From NCBI GenBank assembly GCA_003524435.1, contig DQHP01000018.1, positions 1-10,374 on the forward strand: DNA of 10,374 nucleotides, in the 5' to 3' direction. The notes below the pieces were generated by a model. That model was not told where the DNA came from, made no database searches, and was given only the letters and a program-made list of their open reading frames with translations. This DNA is from Microbacterium sp. Its GTDB lineage: Bacteria > Actinomycetota > Actinomycetes > Actinomycetales > Microbacteriaceae. Positions 1-7,418 of the stretch are shown in pieces. Both the position numbers and the translations under genes were made by a program. The first letter of the stretch is position 1. Every line of letters begins with the position of its first letter.

Positions 1-215
1 CCCGCGCTCTTGCTACCAGGACGGCTGTCGTATCCGCGGCCTGCGCCCGCAGGGCGCCGCTCGCCAGCATCCGAACGTCCAGCATCCGAACGTCCGCCAC
101 GGCCAGCCTCAGGGCGACCCGCATGACGATCGTGGAAAGAAGTCTTGTTCGCGCCGTAACGAGGCTCGAAGTTACGCGAGGGTCGGCCACCCTGGGGCTT
201 CTTGTTCTTAGGCAA
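1..215 (-). CDS. N-terminus of a basic Arg/Gly-rich protein, possibly a DEAD/DEAH-box helicase (partial)
   Basis: A leftward reading frame opens with TTG at 215 and stays open to the window edge (71 codons). An AGAAGGA ribosome site (222-228) lies 6 nt upstream, which fixes the start. The protein begins (M)PKNKKPQGGRPSRNFEPRYG and continues rich in Arg, Gly, Ser and Asp, with the pentapeptide GRSDA repeated twice. No catalytic domain is in view. From memory, Microbacteriaceae DEAD/DEAH-box RNA helicases often start with a similar Lys/Arg/Gly-rich, disordered extension (PKNKKP...FEPRYG), so an RNA helicase is my best guess. Other basic RNA-binding proteins are not excluded. The gene is divergent from the epimerase gene at 504. 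I am fairly sure the frame is coding but unsure of the product. Confidence 0.6.
   Translation of the reverse strand, partial: MPKNKKPQGGRPSRNFEPRYGANKTSFHDRHAGRPEAGRGGRSDAGRSDAGERRPAGAGRGYDSRPGSKSA
66..95. repeat. 15-bp perfect tandem duplication inside the left-edge gene
   Basis: The unit AGCATCCGAACGTCC occurs twice head to tail (66-80 and 81-95). Read leftward it is in frame and encodes GRSDA-GRSDA, so it lengthens the disordered N-terminus by five residues without breaking the frame. It looks like a simple slippage product. Confidence 0.85.
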
Positions 216-503
216 GATGTTTCCTTCTGATTCTCTGCACGAGAACAGCACCTATGCGCGCATGCGCTTCCGCCAGCGGTCGCACGCCTGCACAGCGCCG
301 CGACCTGCGGAAATCGTCTTCAGGGACGAGGGCCATTCATGTGATGGTTAATGTGCGTCGAATGACGCTCACCATCGGCCCCTGGACTCACACTGAGACA
401 AAAACTTCCGCGACCTTCGCGAGGCGAAGCGACACGGCTGTCCGAAGCCGACTTTTCCAGTCTATCCGACCGGCCTGAGAAAGACCCGCGTACGATGTGT
501 GGC
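216..503. other. Intergenic region between divergent genes
   Basis: This 288-bp gap separates the start of the leftward left-edge gene from the start of the rightward epimerase gene, so it should hold a promoter for each. Only the rightward -10 box at 491-496 is convincing. A short hairpin, CTTCGC-gag-GCGAAG, lies at 415-429 and is of unknown significance. A 74-codon rightward frame (254-478) has no ribosome site and its product resembles no protein, so I do not call a gene here. Confidence 0.7.
491..496 (+). promoter_or_regulatory. -10 element TACGAT for the epimerase gene, probably leaderless
   Basis: TACGAT fits the TANNNT pattern of actinobacterial housekeeping promoters and ends 7 nt before the GTG at 504. 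Transcription would therefore begin at or next to that codon, giving a leaderless mRNA. No good -35 box lies 16-18 nt upstream. The arrangement favours GTG 504 over the ATG at 495, which overlaps the -10 box itself. Confidence 0.5.
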
Positions 504-1400
504 GTGAGTTCGAAATCCCCCACCGGCACCCAGGTCCACCTTCACCACGGCGCTGTCTCGGCACAGATCGCCCAAGTCGGAGCATCCCTTCGCGGCCTCG
601 CCGTCGGCGGCGTGGACCTCGTCGCCCGCTTTCCCGAGGACATCCCTGCCCCCTCGTGCTCGGGCGTGGTTCTCGCCCCCTGGCCGAACCGCATACGCGA
701 CGGCAAGTGGAATGACTACGGCACCACACAGCAACTCGCGATCACCGAGCCAAAGCTCAACAACGCCAGCCACGGCTTGCTGCGATTCACCGCCTACGAC
801 ATCGAGCAGACGGATGCCGCCGCCACGCTCCGTGCAACCATCCATCCGCAGACCGGCTACCCGTACGAGGTCGAAACGTCGGTCACCTACGCACTGACGG
901 ACGCCGGCATCGAAGTCACGCACACGCTGACAAACAGATCGGATGCCGCGGCCACCGTTGCCCTCGGAACACACCCGTTTCTCACCATCGGCGACGTCGA
1001 CCCGCGCAACCTCGTGCTGCGCGTTCCGGCGAAGACGCTGCTGGAGACAGACGATCGGATGCTTCCGCTTCGCGCCACTCCCGCGTCAGAAGAGATGCGC
1101 ACCGGCGTCCGCCTCGGCGGCATCACGCTCGACACCGGCTTCGCCGATCTCATTCGCGACGCCGATGGACTGGCACGTCACACCCTCACCGCACCAGATG
1201 GCCGCCGCGTCACTGTCTGGCAGGGTGAGGGCTTCGACTTCGTGCAGGTGTATACGACCGTCAACTATCCAGGGCAGGTCCTCGCTGTCGCGATCGAGCC
1301 GATGACCGCTCCGGTCGACGGGTTCAACAGCGGCCTCGGCATCCGCCGTCTCGCCCCCGACGAGACGTGGACGCTCTCTTGGGGCATCACCCTCAGCTAG
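504..1400 (+). CDS. Aldose 1-epimerase (mutarotase) family protein
   Basis: This is a cytoplasmic galactose-mutarotase-like protein of 298 residues, close to the usual family length. The family interconverts alpha and beta anomers of aldose sugars on a beta-sandwich fold. Numbered from GTG 504, it shows the substrate-binding NRIRDG (about 62-67), NASHGLLRF with His90, GTHPFL with His157, LDTGF with Asp210, and AIEPMTAP with Glu265. These positions fit the conserved His, His, Asp and catalytic-base Glu of the family. The start is ambiguous. ATG 495 adds three residues but overlaps the probable -10 box, and neither codon has a strong ribosome site, so a leaderless GTG 504 is preferred. The gene stands alone and converges on helR 27 bp beyond its stop. 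The exact sugar cannot be read from the sequence. Confidence 0.88.
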   Translation: MSSKSPTGTQVHLHHGAVSAQIAQVGASLRGLAVGGVDLVARFPEDIPAPSCSGVVLAPWPNRIRDGKWNDYGTTQQLAITEPKLNNASHGLLRFTAYDIEQTDAAATLRATIHPQTGYPYEVETSVTYALTDAGIEVTHTLTNRSDAAATVALGTHPFLTIGDVDPRNLVLRVPAKTLLETDDRMLPLRATPASEEMRTGVRLGGITLDTGFADLIRDADGLARHTLTAPDGRRVTVWQGEGFDFVQVYTTVNYPGQVLAVAIEPMTAPVDGFNSGLGIRRLAPDETWTLSWGITLS

Positions 1401-1413
1401 CCACCAAGCCCGA

Positions 1414-1438
1414 GGGTTGCGAGGGACCTACCTCACCC
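1414..1438. terminator. Possible hairpin between the convergent epimerase and helR genes
   Basis: GGGT (1414-1417) and GAGG (1421-1424) can pair with CCTC (1431-1434) and ACCC (1435-1438), giving an 8-bp stem with a 3-nt bulge and a 6-nt loop. It lies in the 27-bp gap and overlaps the last codons of helR. There is no T-tract on either side, so a bidirectional terminator role is only a weak suggestion. Confidence 0.25.
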
Positions 1439-3605
1439 GCAACTGACCGAGCTCCTGGGTGCAGCGCGTGAGCGCGACGTAAAGGCCGTTCCAGCCGCGA
1501 GGCTCAGCGGCGATGCCAGCGGCATCGACGAGCAGCGTGGCATCCCATTCCAAACCCTTGGCATCTGTCGCCGAAAGAATCGTCAGCTCCGGCAAAGCGG
1601 CCCGCAAGCCCGCGAGACGATCCTGCGGGGCAATGACGCCGATAGTTCCGCCGGTCCACCGCTGCGCCATCTCCTCGCCCGCATGTGCGACGAAGGAGAC
1701 AAGCTCTCTCTCGTCGACATCGCTCTCCCACGGCTCAATGCCCGATGCCCGCACGGCGCGAGGCGGCTCATTTCTGCTGCCTGCATGACGGAGAACCGGA
1801 GCGGTAAGCGCCATAACCTCGAGCGGAGTGCGATAGCAGATCGTCAACCGCGCCTCCGTCCAGTTGGTGCCGAACGCCGATCCCACCGCATGTTCCCACG
1901 TCATGTGTCGGTGCGGCGCTTCAGCTTGATCGATGTCTCCGACTGCAGTGATCGACCGCGAAGGGCAGCGGCGCATCACCATCTGCCACTGCATCTCTGA
2001 CAGTTCCTGCGCCTCGTCGATAACGACGTGCCCATAAACCCAATCACGCCGCGAAGCCGCGCGGTCGGCGAGAAACTCGCTCTGCTCGCCGCCAGTGTCC
2101 GGGTCTCCCAGCACATCAGACAAAGCGTCGATAAGCGGGACGTCGCTGCTTGTCCACCCTGCCGGCTCGTCCACAATCAACTGCCGTTCGGCCGCCGTGA
2201 GATCCGGCGCCCAACGGCGCAGCAGCGCGTCATCATCGAGTAGTTCACGAAGAGTGCCCTGCGCGTCGAGCACAGGCCACCACTGCTCGATCAACGTAGC
2301 CAATCCGTCATCTTCGGACACCCGGCCCCGGAGCCGCTCAATATCTGCTTCCGAGAACACTCCGTCAGCTTCCGCGCCGGAAACCCCATCGGCCACGCCG
2401 CGATCGTCGTCCTTCGCGAGCCGAGCATCAACCTTCGAGAGGATGTCGTCGAGCCCCTCCTCCATCTGCGTCAGCAACTCTTCGCTGCGCTCGACAACAG
2501 CGTCAGTGAGGAGATCATGCACCTGCTCACTGAAGATGGCACGCGCCGCATGGTACGAACGCCCTGATGTCGCAGAGGCGAGGGCGTTGGCGATCCGACG
2601 TTCGTTGAGGGAGTAGCGCTCCCCCTCCCAGGTCACGTTGAGCGCGACCGGCTGCGGCACCAGAGACGCGGCATAACCTTCCAACGCCTTCTGCCACAGC
2701 GCCCGTCCCTTGATCTCGGCAACGTCACGCGACTCGTCGCGCTCCACGCGGATGCCGGGAACGAGCGTGTCGCAGGTCGATGACACGATCGCCGTTTCAC
2801 CGAGGGCAGGCAGCACCTGAGCGATGTAGTCAAGGAAACGTGTCGACGGCCCCAACACGAGCACGCCCTGAGTTGCCAACTGAGAATGGGTGAAGAGCAG
2901 GTATGCCACGCGGTGCAGAGCGACAACGGTCTTGCCTGTGCCGGGTCCGCCCTGCACAACAAGCGGGCCTCGAGCGTCAGCCCTGATGATGTCGTCCTGT
3001 TCTCGCTGCAGCGTCGCAGCCGCAGTGCCCATCTGGCCCGTTCGACGCTCGTCAAGGGCGGCGAGCAGCGCCCCCTCTCCGACGAGATCGCTTGCTGTTG
3101 ATCCATCGAGCGGCTCATCATCAACGCCCAACACGTCACGGCCACGCGTGCGGATGTGGCGGCGCCGAGCCTGTCCTTGCGGATCAACAGCAGTCGCAGT
3201 GTAAAAAGCGCGTGCAGCCGGTGCACGCCAGTCAATGACGAGTGGGTCATCATTGTCAGCATCCGCGCCGGGGATGCCGACCCGGCCGAGATGGCGCACG
3301 GTCTCATCGAGCGCGTCGAGACGACCGAAGACCAGCCCGCTGTCCGCGTGCGTCAATTCTGAGCGACGCTGGATCATCATGCGCATCCTCGCGTGATGCA
3401 CGGCGTCTTCCGCAGGGATCTCGAGATCCCTTTCGAGTTGCTGCAGAAGCTCGTCGCGGCGATCGAACGCCTCATCCAGAACGATTTGCTCCTGCGATAT
3501 TGCTGCGGTGTTGGTGTTGTTGTTCTTGGTGGCGTTGTTCGCGCTGGTGGTGTCGTTCGTGGTGATGTCGCGTTCGGGCAGGGTGGTGAGGTCACCGAGA
3601 GACAA
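1428..3605 (-). CDS. helR: HelD/HelR-family RNA polymerase-recycling motor ATPase
   Basis: This is a superfamily 1 (UvrD-like) ATPase of the HelD family. These proteins pry stalled or drug-bound RNA polymerase from nucleic acid, and actinobacterial HelR is linked to rifamycin tolerance. Numbered from TTG 3605 (725 residues), it has a coiled N-terminal arm (about 38-105), the family signature PLVIDWRAPAARAFY (about 121-135), Walker A GGPGTGKT (219-226), an acidic helical insertion (about 370-460), Walker B VIDEAQ (528-533), GDIDQ (556-560), KGLEWD (683-688) and ALTR (711-714). All ATPase motifs look intact. An Asn/Thr-rich linker (about 15-36) precedes the arm. The start is chosen because AGAAGGAG (3611-3618) sits 5 nt before TTG 3605. 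The in-frame ATG 3635 (735 residues) has no ribosome site. The family call is firm; the HelR subtype rests on the recalled motif pattern. Confidence 0.87.
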   Translation of the reverse strand: MSLGDLTTLPERDITTNDTTSANNATKNNNTNTAAISQEQIVLDEAFDRRDELLQQLERDLEIPAEDAVHHARMRMMIQRRSELTHADSGLVFGRLDALDETVRHLGRVGIPGADADNDDPLVIDWRAPAARAFYTATAVDPQGQARRRHIRTRGRDVLGVDDEPLDGSTASDLVGEGALLAALDERRTGQMGTAAATLQREQDDIIRADARGPLVVQGGPGTGKTVVALHRVAYLLFTHSQLATQGVLVLGPSTRFLDYIAQVLPALGETAIVSSTCDTLVPGIRVERDESRDVAEIKGRALWQKALEGYAASLVPQPVALNVTWEGERYSLNERRIANALASATSGRSYHAARAIFSEQVHDLLTDAVVERSEELLTQMEEGLDDILSKVDARLAKDDDRGVADGVSGAEADGVFSEADIERLRGRVSEDDGLATLIEQWWPVLDAQGTLRELLDDDALLRRWAPDLTAAERQLIVDEPAGWTSSDVPLIDALSDVLGDPDTGGEQSEFLADRAASRRDWVYGHVVIDEAQELSEMQWQMVMRRCPSRSITAVGDIDQAEAPHRHMTWEHAVGSAFGTNWTEARLTICYRTPLEVMALTAPVLRHAGSRNEPPRAVRASGIEPWESDVDERELVSFVAHAGEEMAQRWTGGTIGVIAPQDRLAGLRAALPELTILSATDAKGLEWDATLLVDAAGIAAEPRGWNGLYVALTRCTQELGQLRVR

Positions 3606-3610
3606 GAGCA

Positions 3611-3618
3611 CTCCTTCT
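3611..3618 (-). promoter_or_regulatory. Ribosome binding site that sets the helR start
   Basis: Read leftward this is AGAAGGAG, a near-perfect Shine-Dalgarno sequence, followed by 5 nt (TGCTC) and then TTG at 3605. It lies inside the longer frame starting at ATG 3635, so that upstream ATG is probably not used. Confidence 0.6.
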
Positions 3619-3691
3619 GGGCGATGTGGAGTCATCGCCCGGGTCGCACAACAGCCGAAAGGCGCAAAGTATTCCCAACTCGCGCGCTGTG

Positions 3692-3697
3692 TTTATA
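3692..3697 (-). promoter_or_regulatory. Candidate -10 box TATAAA upstream of helR
   Basis: Read leftward the hexamer is TATAAA, the only A/T-rich -10-like sequence in the helR upstream gap. No recognisable -35 box lies 17 nt further up. If used, the leader would run about 80 nt to the TTG start, and the repeat array at 3709-3811 would sit just upstream of the promoter, where an activator or repressor could bind. Confidence 0.3.
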
Positions 3698-3708
3698 CGG
3701 CACCAGAT

Positions 3709-3811
3709 TCGCGCTGCCGCGCGGTCGCGCTACTCATCTCCGCTCGCGCTACAGAAACTTCAACAGCGCGAGCGAACTACAGCAGCGCGAAACCGGAGAA
3801 CAGCAGCGCGA
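3709..3811. repeat. Array of six inverted 7-mers (three TCGCGCT, then three AGCGCGA)
   Basis: Three copies of TCGCGCT (3709-3715, 3725-3731, 3744-3750) are followed by three reverse-complement copies AGCGCGA (3765-3771, 3784-3790, 3805-3811). The two inner pairs are exactly symmetric about position 3757.5. The innermost pair extends to a perfect 10-bp inverted repeat, CGCTCGCGCT (3741-3750) and AGCGCGAGCG (3765-3774), around a 14-nt loop. The block fills the gap between the RND stop and the helR promoter region. It could be a set of protein-binding sites, a folded RNA or a terminator for the RND transcript. No T-tract follows. The function is unknown. Confidence 0.6.
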
Positions 3812-3815
3812 CGCC

Positions 3816-6800
3816 TCACTCGCCGGACGAACTGTGCTGCCCACGCAACTCACGACGCGTCAGCACTCGCCCGGCTCCTGACTCTGGCGCGTCGGGCTCG
3901 TGCGCTTCGTCAGCGCCCGCACCCTCAGCATCTCCCTTGCGCCCACGGCGTCGCTCGCGCGCGCCTTCGACGAGGTTGTACAGCGTCGGAAGCACGATCA
4001 GCGTCAGCACGGTCGATGACACCAGTCCGCCAATCACCACAATCGCGAGTGGTTGCGAGATGAACCCGCCGTGACCGGTGATCCCCAGCGCCATCGGCGT
4101 CAGCGCAAAGATCGTGGCAAGCGCGGTCATAAGGATCGGCCGCAGCCTCTTCTCACCACCAGCCATCACCGCGTCAATGGTCGACAGACCCTTCTCGCGA
4201 TACTGATTCACAAGGTCAACGAGCACGATCGCATTGGTGACGACGATGCCGATCAGCATGAGCACACCGATGAGGGATGCCACGCCCAGCGGCACGCCTG
4301 TAACGATCTGCAGCAGAATCGCACCGGTTGCCGCGAATGGGACAGACACCAGCAGCAACAGCGGCTGGCGCAGAGACTTGAACGCCGCGACCATCACGAC
4401 GTAGACGATCAGAATCGCCGCGAGCATCGCCAGCCCCAGTTGCGAGAATGAATCCGCCTGCTGCGAGGCGACGCCGCCAACCTCAGCACTGGTGCCGTCT
4501 GGCAGGTCCACAGCCTCAAGCGCCGCGGCAACAGATGCCGTCGCTGTCGCGAGGTTATCGGATGCTGGCGGCACAGTGACCGTCGCCGTTCGACGCCCCT
4601 GCTCAGTTGTAATCGACGTGGGCCCCTGGCGTTCCTCGACGGTGGCGATGTCTTCCAACTTCACCATGCCCGCCGCGCTCGGAATCTCAAGCGTGCGCAA
4701 CGCTTCGATGGTCGCAGGCGGTTCGGTGGCGGCGATGTACACCGTGAGTGCGGTGTCATTCAGTTCAATCGATCCGGCCTGCTGCGGACGCATGGTGCTC
4801 GACACCAGCGATCCGACAGCAACCTCAGACAGACCGCGATCTGCCGCAGCTTGACGATCAACGACCACGGCGATGTACGGCAGAGATGCGGCGAGGTTGT
4901 CTGTGATCTGGCCAACGCCGTCGCGGCCCTTGAGCTCGTCGCTCACCGCTGCCGTCGCCTCGGCGAGCGCGTCGCCGTTCGGTGCGGTGATGTTGACCGC
5001 GATATCACTCGAGCCGAAGCCCGCAGCGGCGTTCACGCTGATCTCGCCGACGTCCTTCAATCCGTCCACAGCATCCAGCACATCGGCGCGAAGCTTCTCT
5101 TGATCGACGCCCGAAGCGGTCATGATCGAGTACGTCACGCCGGCTCCGCCGGAGAAGGCATCCATGAGCGATGATCCGCTCGAACCAATCGACACCTGCA
5201 CGTTCTCAATGCCATCGATGCCGTCCAAAGCGTCTTCGACGACGGCTGCCGCGGCATCCTTCGTTTCGAGGCTCGCGGTCGGCCCGAGGTCCTGCGTGAC
5301 CGTCATCGTGTTCTGGCCGCTGTCGCTCAAGAAGTTGATTTTCATGAGCGGCGCGGCGGCGAGCGTAGCGCCGAGCACGACAACAGCGAGAATCACGGTG
5401 AGCCCGGAGTGCTTCAGAGTCCAGCTGAGGACCGGCCGGTATGCGCTCTGCAGCTTCGTGGGCGGAGCATCCGGATGTTCAGGATCGATAACCTGACCAT
5501 CTTCGCCGATGAGTTCCTTGCCGGGGCGCAGGAACCAGTAGGCAAGAACGGGAACGATCGTCAGCGACACCAAAAGGGACGCCACCATCGCAATTGTCAC
5601 CGTCATCGCAAACGGTCGGAAAAGTTCGCCGACCATGTCGCCGACGAACACAATCGGCAGGAAAACCGCGACCGTCGTAATGGTGGATGCTGTGATTGCA
5701 GACGCCACCTCGCGCACTCCGAGACGGATCGCGTCGCCCTTATTGGCATCGCCGACATAGTGACGTTTGATGTTTTCGATGACGACAATGGAGTCGTCGA
5801 CTACTCGGCCGATTGCGATCGTGAGCGCGCCGAGAGTGAGGATGTTCAGCGAATACCCGAACGCCTGCAATCCGACGAAGGTGATGAGCACGCTCGTCGG
5901 GATCGAGATCGCGGTGACCAGGGTCGAGCGGATCGACATCAAGAACACCAGGATGACGATCACCGCGAAGACGAGGCCGAGCAGACCCTCGGTCGCGAGT
6001 GTCTCAATTGACTGCTGGATGAACGGCGCCTGATCGAAGACGACCGTGAACTGCGCATCCGGGAACGACTCGGACAGCTCGTCGATCGCTGAGAGGACGC
6101 CGGTGGAGACCTCGACGGTATTCGCCGCAGGAAGCTTGGTGATCGAGATCGAAAGAGCGTCTTCACCGTTCACACGCGAGATCGACGAGGTGGGGTCGGG
6201 CTCAAGAGCGACCGTTGCAACGTCCTTGATCGTGGCATCCGCTCCTACAAGCGGTAGGGCCGCGAGCTCATCAACCGAGGTGATCTTCGCGCCGGTCTGG
6301 ACGGTGAGCGTCTGTCCCTCTTCGGTGATATCGCCACCGGGGAAGAGTGTGCCGTTTTGCTCTAGCGCGTCGCGGATCGCGTTGCTGCTGACGCCGGCGG
6401 CAGCCAGCTTTTTGTTGTCAGGAGTGATGGTGATGCGCTGGCCGAGACCGCCGACGATCTCTGCTGCGTTGACGCCGTCAACGTCTTCCAGCTGAGGGAT
6501 CGCAACATTTTCGAGATCTGATTGCGCTGTCTCAGCGTCGTCAAAGCCGGTCACGGCGACCTGGATCACAGGGAAGTCATCGATCGACACCGACAACACC
6601 TGCGGTTCGACGTCTTCCGGCAGTGTCGATGTGATGCGGTTGATCGCCTGCTGCATCTTCTGCTCGGCGGTGGCGAGGTTCTCACCATAGGTGAACGTCG
6701 CTTGGATGATCGAAGCGTTCGTGGTGCTCGTAGCGCTCGTAGATTCGAGGCCAGGCACTCCCTGAATCGCATTCTCGATCGGAGTGGAAACGTCGTTTTC

Positions 6801-6980
6801 AACGACCTCAGGCGATGCCCCAGGGTATGACGTCATCACGACGAGCGCGGGCAGCTCAAGTGAAGGAATGAGCTCCTGTTTGAGGTTCGTCAGAGCGAGG
6901 CCACCGAACACGGCGGCGACGATCGTGATGAGGGCGATCAGCGCGCGGTTGCGCAGGCTGAGAACGGCGAGGTTCGACAA
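3816..6980 (-). CDS. Efflux RND transporter permease subunit (HAE-type)
   Basis: This is a proton-driven RND exporter in the cytoplasmic membrane, 1054 residues, the full length for an AcrB-like permease. It has the duplicated layout: TM1 (about 11-31), a large external loop (about 35-325), TM2-6 (about 330-485), TM7 (about 525-545), a second external loop (about 550-845) and TM8-12 (about 848-1003). The tail is Arg- then Asp/Glu-rich. TM4 carries the proton-relay pair in GRVVDDSIVV (Asp395 and Asp396), equivalent to AcrB Asp407/Asp408. The TM10 segment reads GIVVTNAIVLVD, with Thr where AcrB has Lys940. The start is TTG 6980 with a weak GAGAGA site 7 nt upstream. No membrane-fusion protein or outer-membrane channel gene is present, so it probably acts alone, like Gram-positive SwrC-type pumps. 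The substrate is unknown. Confidence 0.9.
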   Translation of the reverse strand: MSNLAVLSLRNRALIALITIVAAVFGGLALTNLKQELIPSLELPALVVMTSYPGASPEVVENDVSTPIENAIQGVPGLESTSATSTTNASIIQATFTYGENLATAEQKMQQAINRITSTLPEDVEPQVLSVSIDDFPVIQVAVTGFDDAETAQSDLENVAIPQLEDVDGVNAAEIVGGLGQRITITPDNKKLAAAGVSSNAIRDALEQNGTLFPGGDITEEGQTLTVQTGAKITSVDELAALPLVGADATIKDVATVALEPDPTSSISRVNGEDALSISITKLPAANTVEVSTGVLSAIDELSESFPDAQFTVVFDQAPFIQQSIETLATEGLLGLVFAVIVILVFLMSIRSTLVTAISIPTSVLITFVGLQAFGYSLNILTLGALTIAIGRVVDDSIVVIENIKRHYVGDANKGDAIRLGVREVASAITASTITTVAVFLPIVFVGDMVGELFRPFAMTVTIAMVASLLVSLTIVPVLAYWFLRPGKELIGEDGQVIDPEHPDAPPTKLQSAYRPVLSWTLKHSGLTVILAVVVLGATLAAAPLMKINFLSDSGQNTMTVTQDLGPTASLETKDAAAAVVEDALDGIDGIENVQVSIGSSGSSLMDAFSGGAGVTYSIMTASGVDQEKLRADVLDAVDGLKDVGEISVNAAAGFGSSDIAVNITAPNGDALAEATAAVSDELKGRDGVGQITDNLAASLPYIAVVVDRQAAADRGLSEVAVGSLVSSTMRPQQAGSIELNDTALTVYIAATEPPATIEALRTLEIPSAAGMVKLEDIATVEERQGPTSITTEQGRRTATVTVPPASDNLATATASVAAALEAVDLPDGTSAEVGGVASQQADSFSQLGLAMLAAILIVYVVMVAAFKSLRQPLLLLVSVPFAATGAILLQIVTGVPLGVASLIGVLMLIGIVVTNAIVLVDLVNQYREKGLSTIDAVMAGGEKRLRPILMTALATIFALTPMALGITGHGGFISQPLAIVVIGGLVSSTVLTLIVLPTLYNLVEGARERRRGRKGDAEGAGADEAHEPDAPESGAGRVLTRRELRGQHSSSGE

Positions 6981-7058
6981 AGCTGTGTCTCTCGATTGTG
7001 AAGTTGCGGGGCAGGGTTCCGCGGTCAGTATTTCACAGCGTTCTGACAGCGAGCCGCG

Positions 7059-7418
7059 TCAGAGCACGCCGCCGAGTGCGAGGCCGCCAAGTGCAGCGAG
7101 AACGGATGCTGCGAACGTCCCCCCGAGATGTGCGAGAGAGGCTGGCCGTTCACCGTCTTTCCACAGCGCGAGAGCGTCAACCATCGCGGTGCTGAAAGTC
7201 GTATAGCCGCCGAGAAGTCCCGCGCCCACGATGAAGGCCAAGTCAGGAAGAGAAGCTGTGATGAGGCCTAACGCAAACGCGCCACTGATGTTGATCACGA
7301 CGATCCCCCAGGGAAATCGCCCCTTCGTCAGAGACATGATTCCGACGTCGACGACGTAGCGCAGCGCAGCGCCGATGCCGCCAGCGACGGATGCCAGGAA
7401 GAAGAGCAGCGGCGTCAT
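7059..7418 (-). CDS. crcB: Fluoride channel subunit CrcB/Fluc (second of a pair)
   Basis: This small membrane protein of 119 residues with four predicted helices belongs to the CrcB/Fluc family, which exports fluoride as a dual-topology dimer. Visible signatures are GGIGAALRY (13-21) in TM1, the pore Asn43 in NISGAFALG, and GGYTTFSTA (70-78) at the TM3 break. The start is ATG 7418, which overlaps the stop of the upstream crcB gene as ATGA, so the two are translationally coupled. A longer frame reaches back to 7526, but that part reads as a shadow of the upstream crcB. In the TM3 box the first aromatic is Phe75, while the second position is Ala78, so this subunit carries only half of the usual Phe pair. 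The neighbouring subunit supplies the other half. Confidence 0.9.
   Translation of the reverse strand: MTPLLFFLASVAGGIGAALRYVVDVGIMSLTKGRFPWGIVVINISGAFALGLITASLPDLAFIVGAGLLGGYTTFSTAMVDALALWKDGERPASLAHLGGTFAASVLAALGGLALGGVL

Noticed and set aside
254..478. A 74-codon rightward frame between the left-edge gene and the epimerase gene
   Set aside because: No ribosome site, no recognisable motif and composition of a chance frame in GC-rich DNA; it lies in the shared promoter region.
462..974. A 170-codon leftward frame opposite the epimerase gene
   Set aside because: Antisense shadow of a well-supported gene; no family features.
2095..2616. A 173-codon rightward frame opposite helR
   Set aside because: Ser/Arg-rich antisense shadow of the HelR coding frame.
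3636..3815. A rifamycin-associated element upstream of helR
   Set aside because: Only the TCGCGCT/AGCGCGA array is visible; I could not match the known element by eye.
5409..6011. A 200-codon rightward frame opposite the RND gene, rich in His, Arg and Asp
   Set aside because: Charged composition typical of the antisense of a hydrophobic membrane protein; no start signal or motif.
7021..7058. Hairpin (GTCAG/CTGAC, 7024-7047) between crcB and the RND gene as a terminator
   Set aside because: The stem is only 5 bp with a 14-nt loop and no T-tract; too weak to call.
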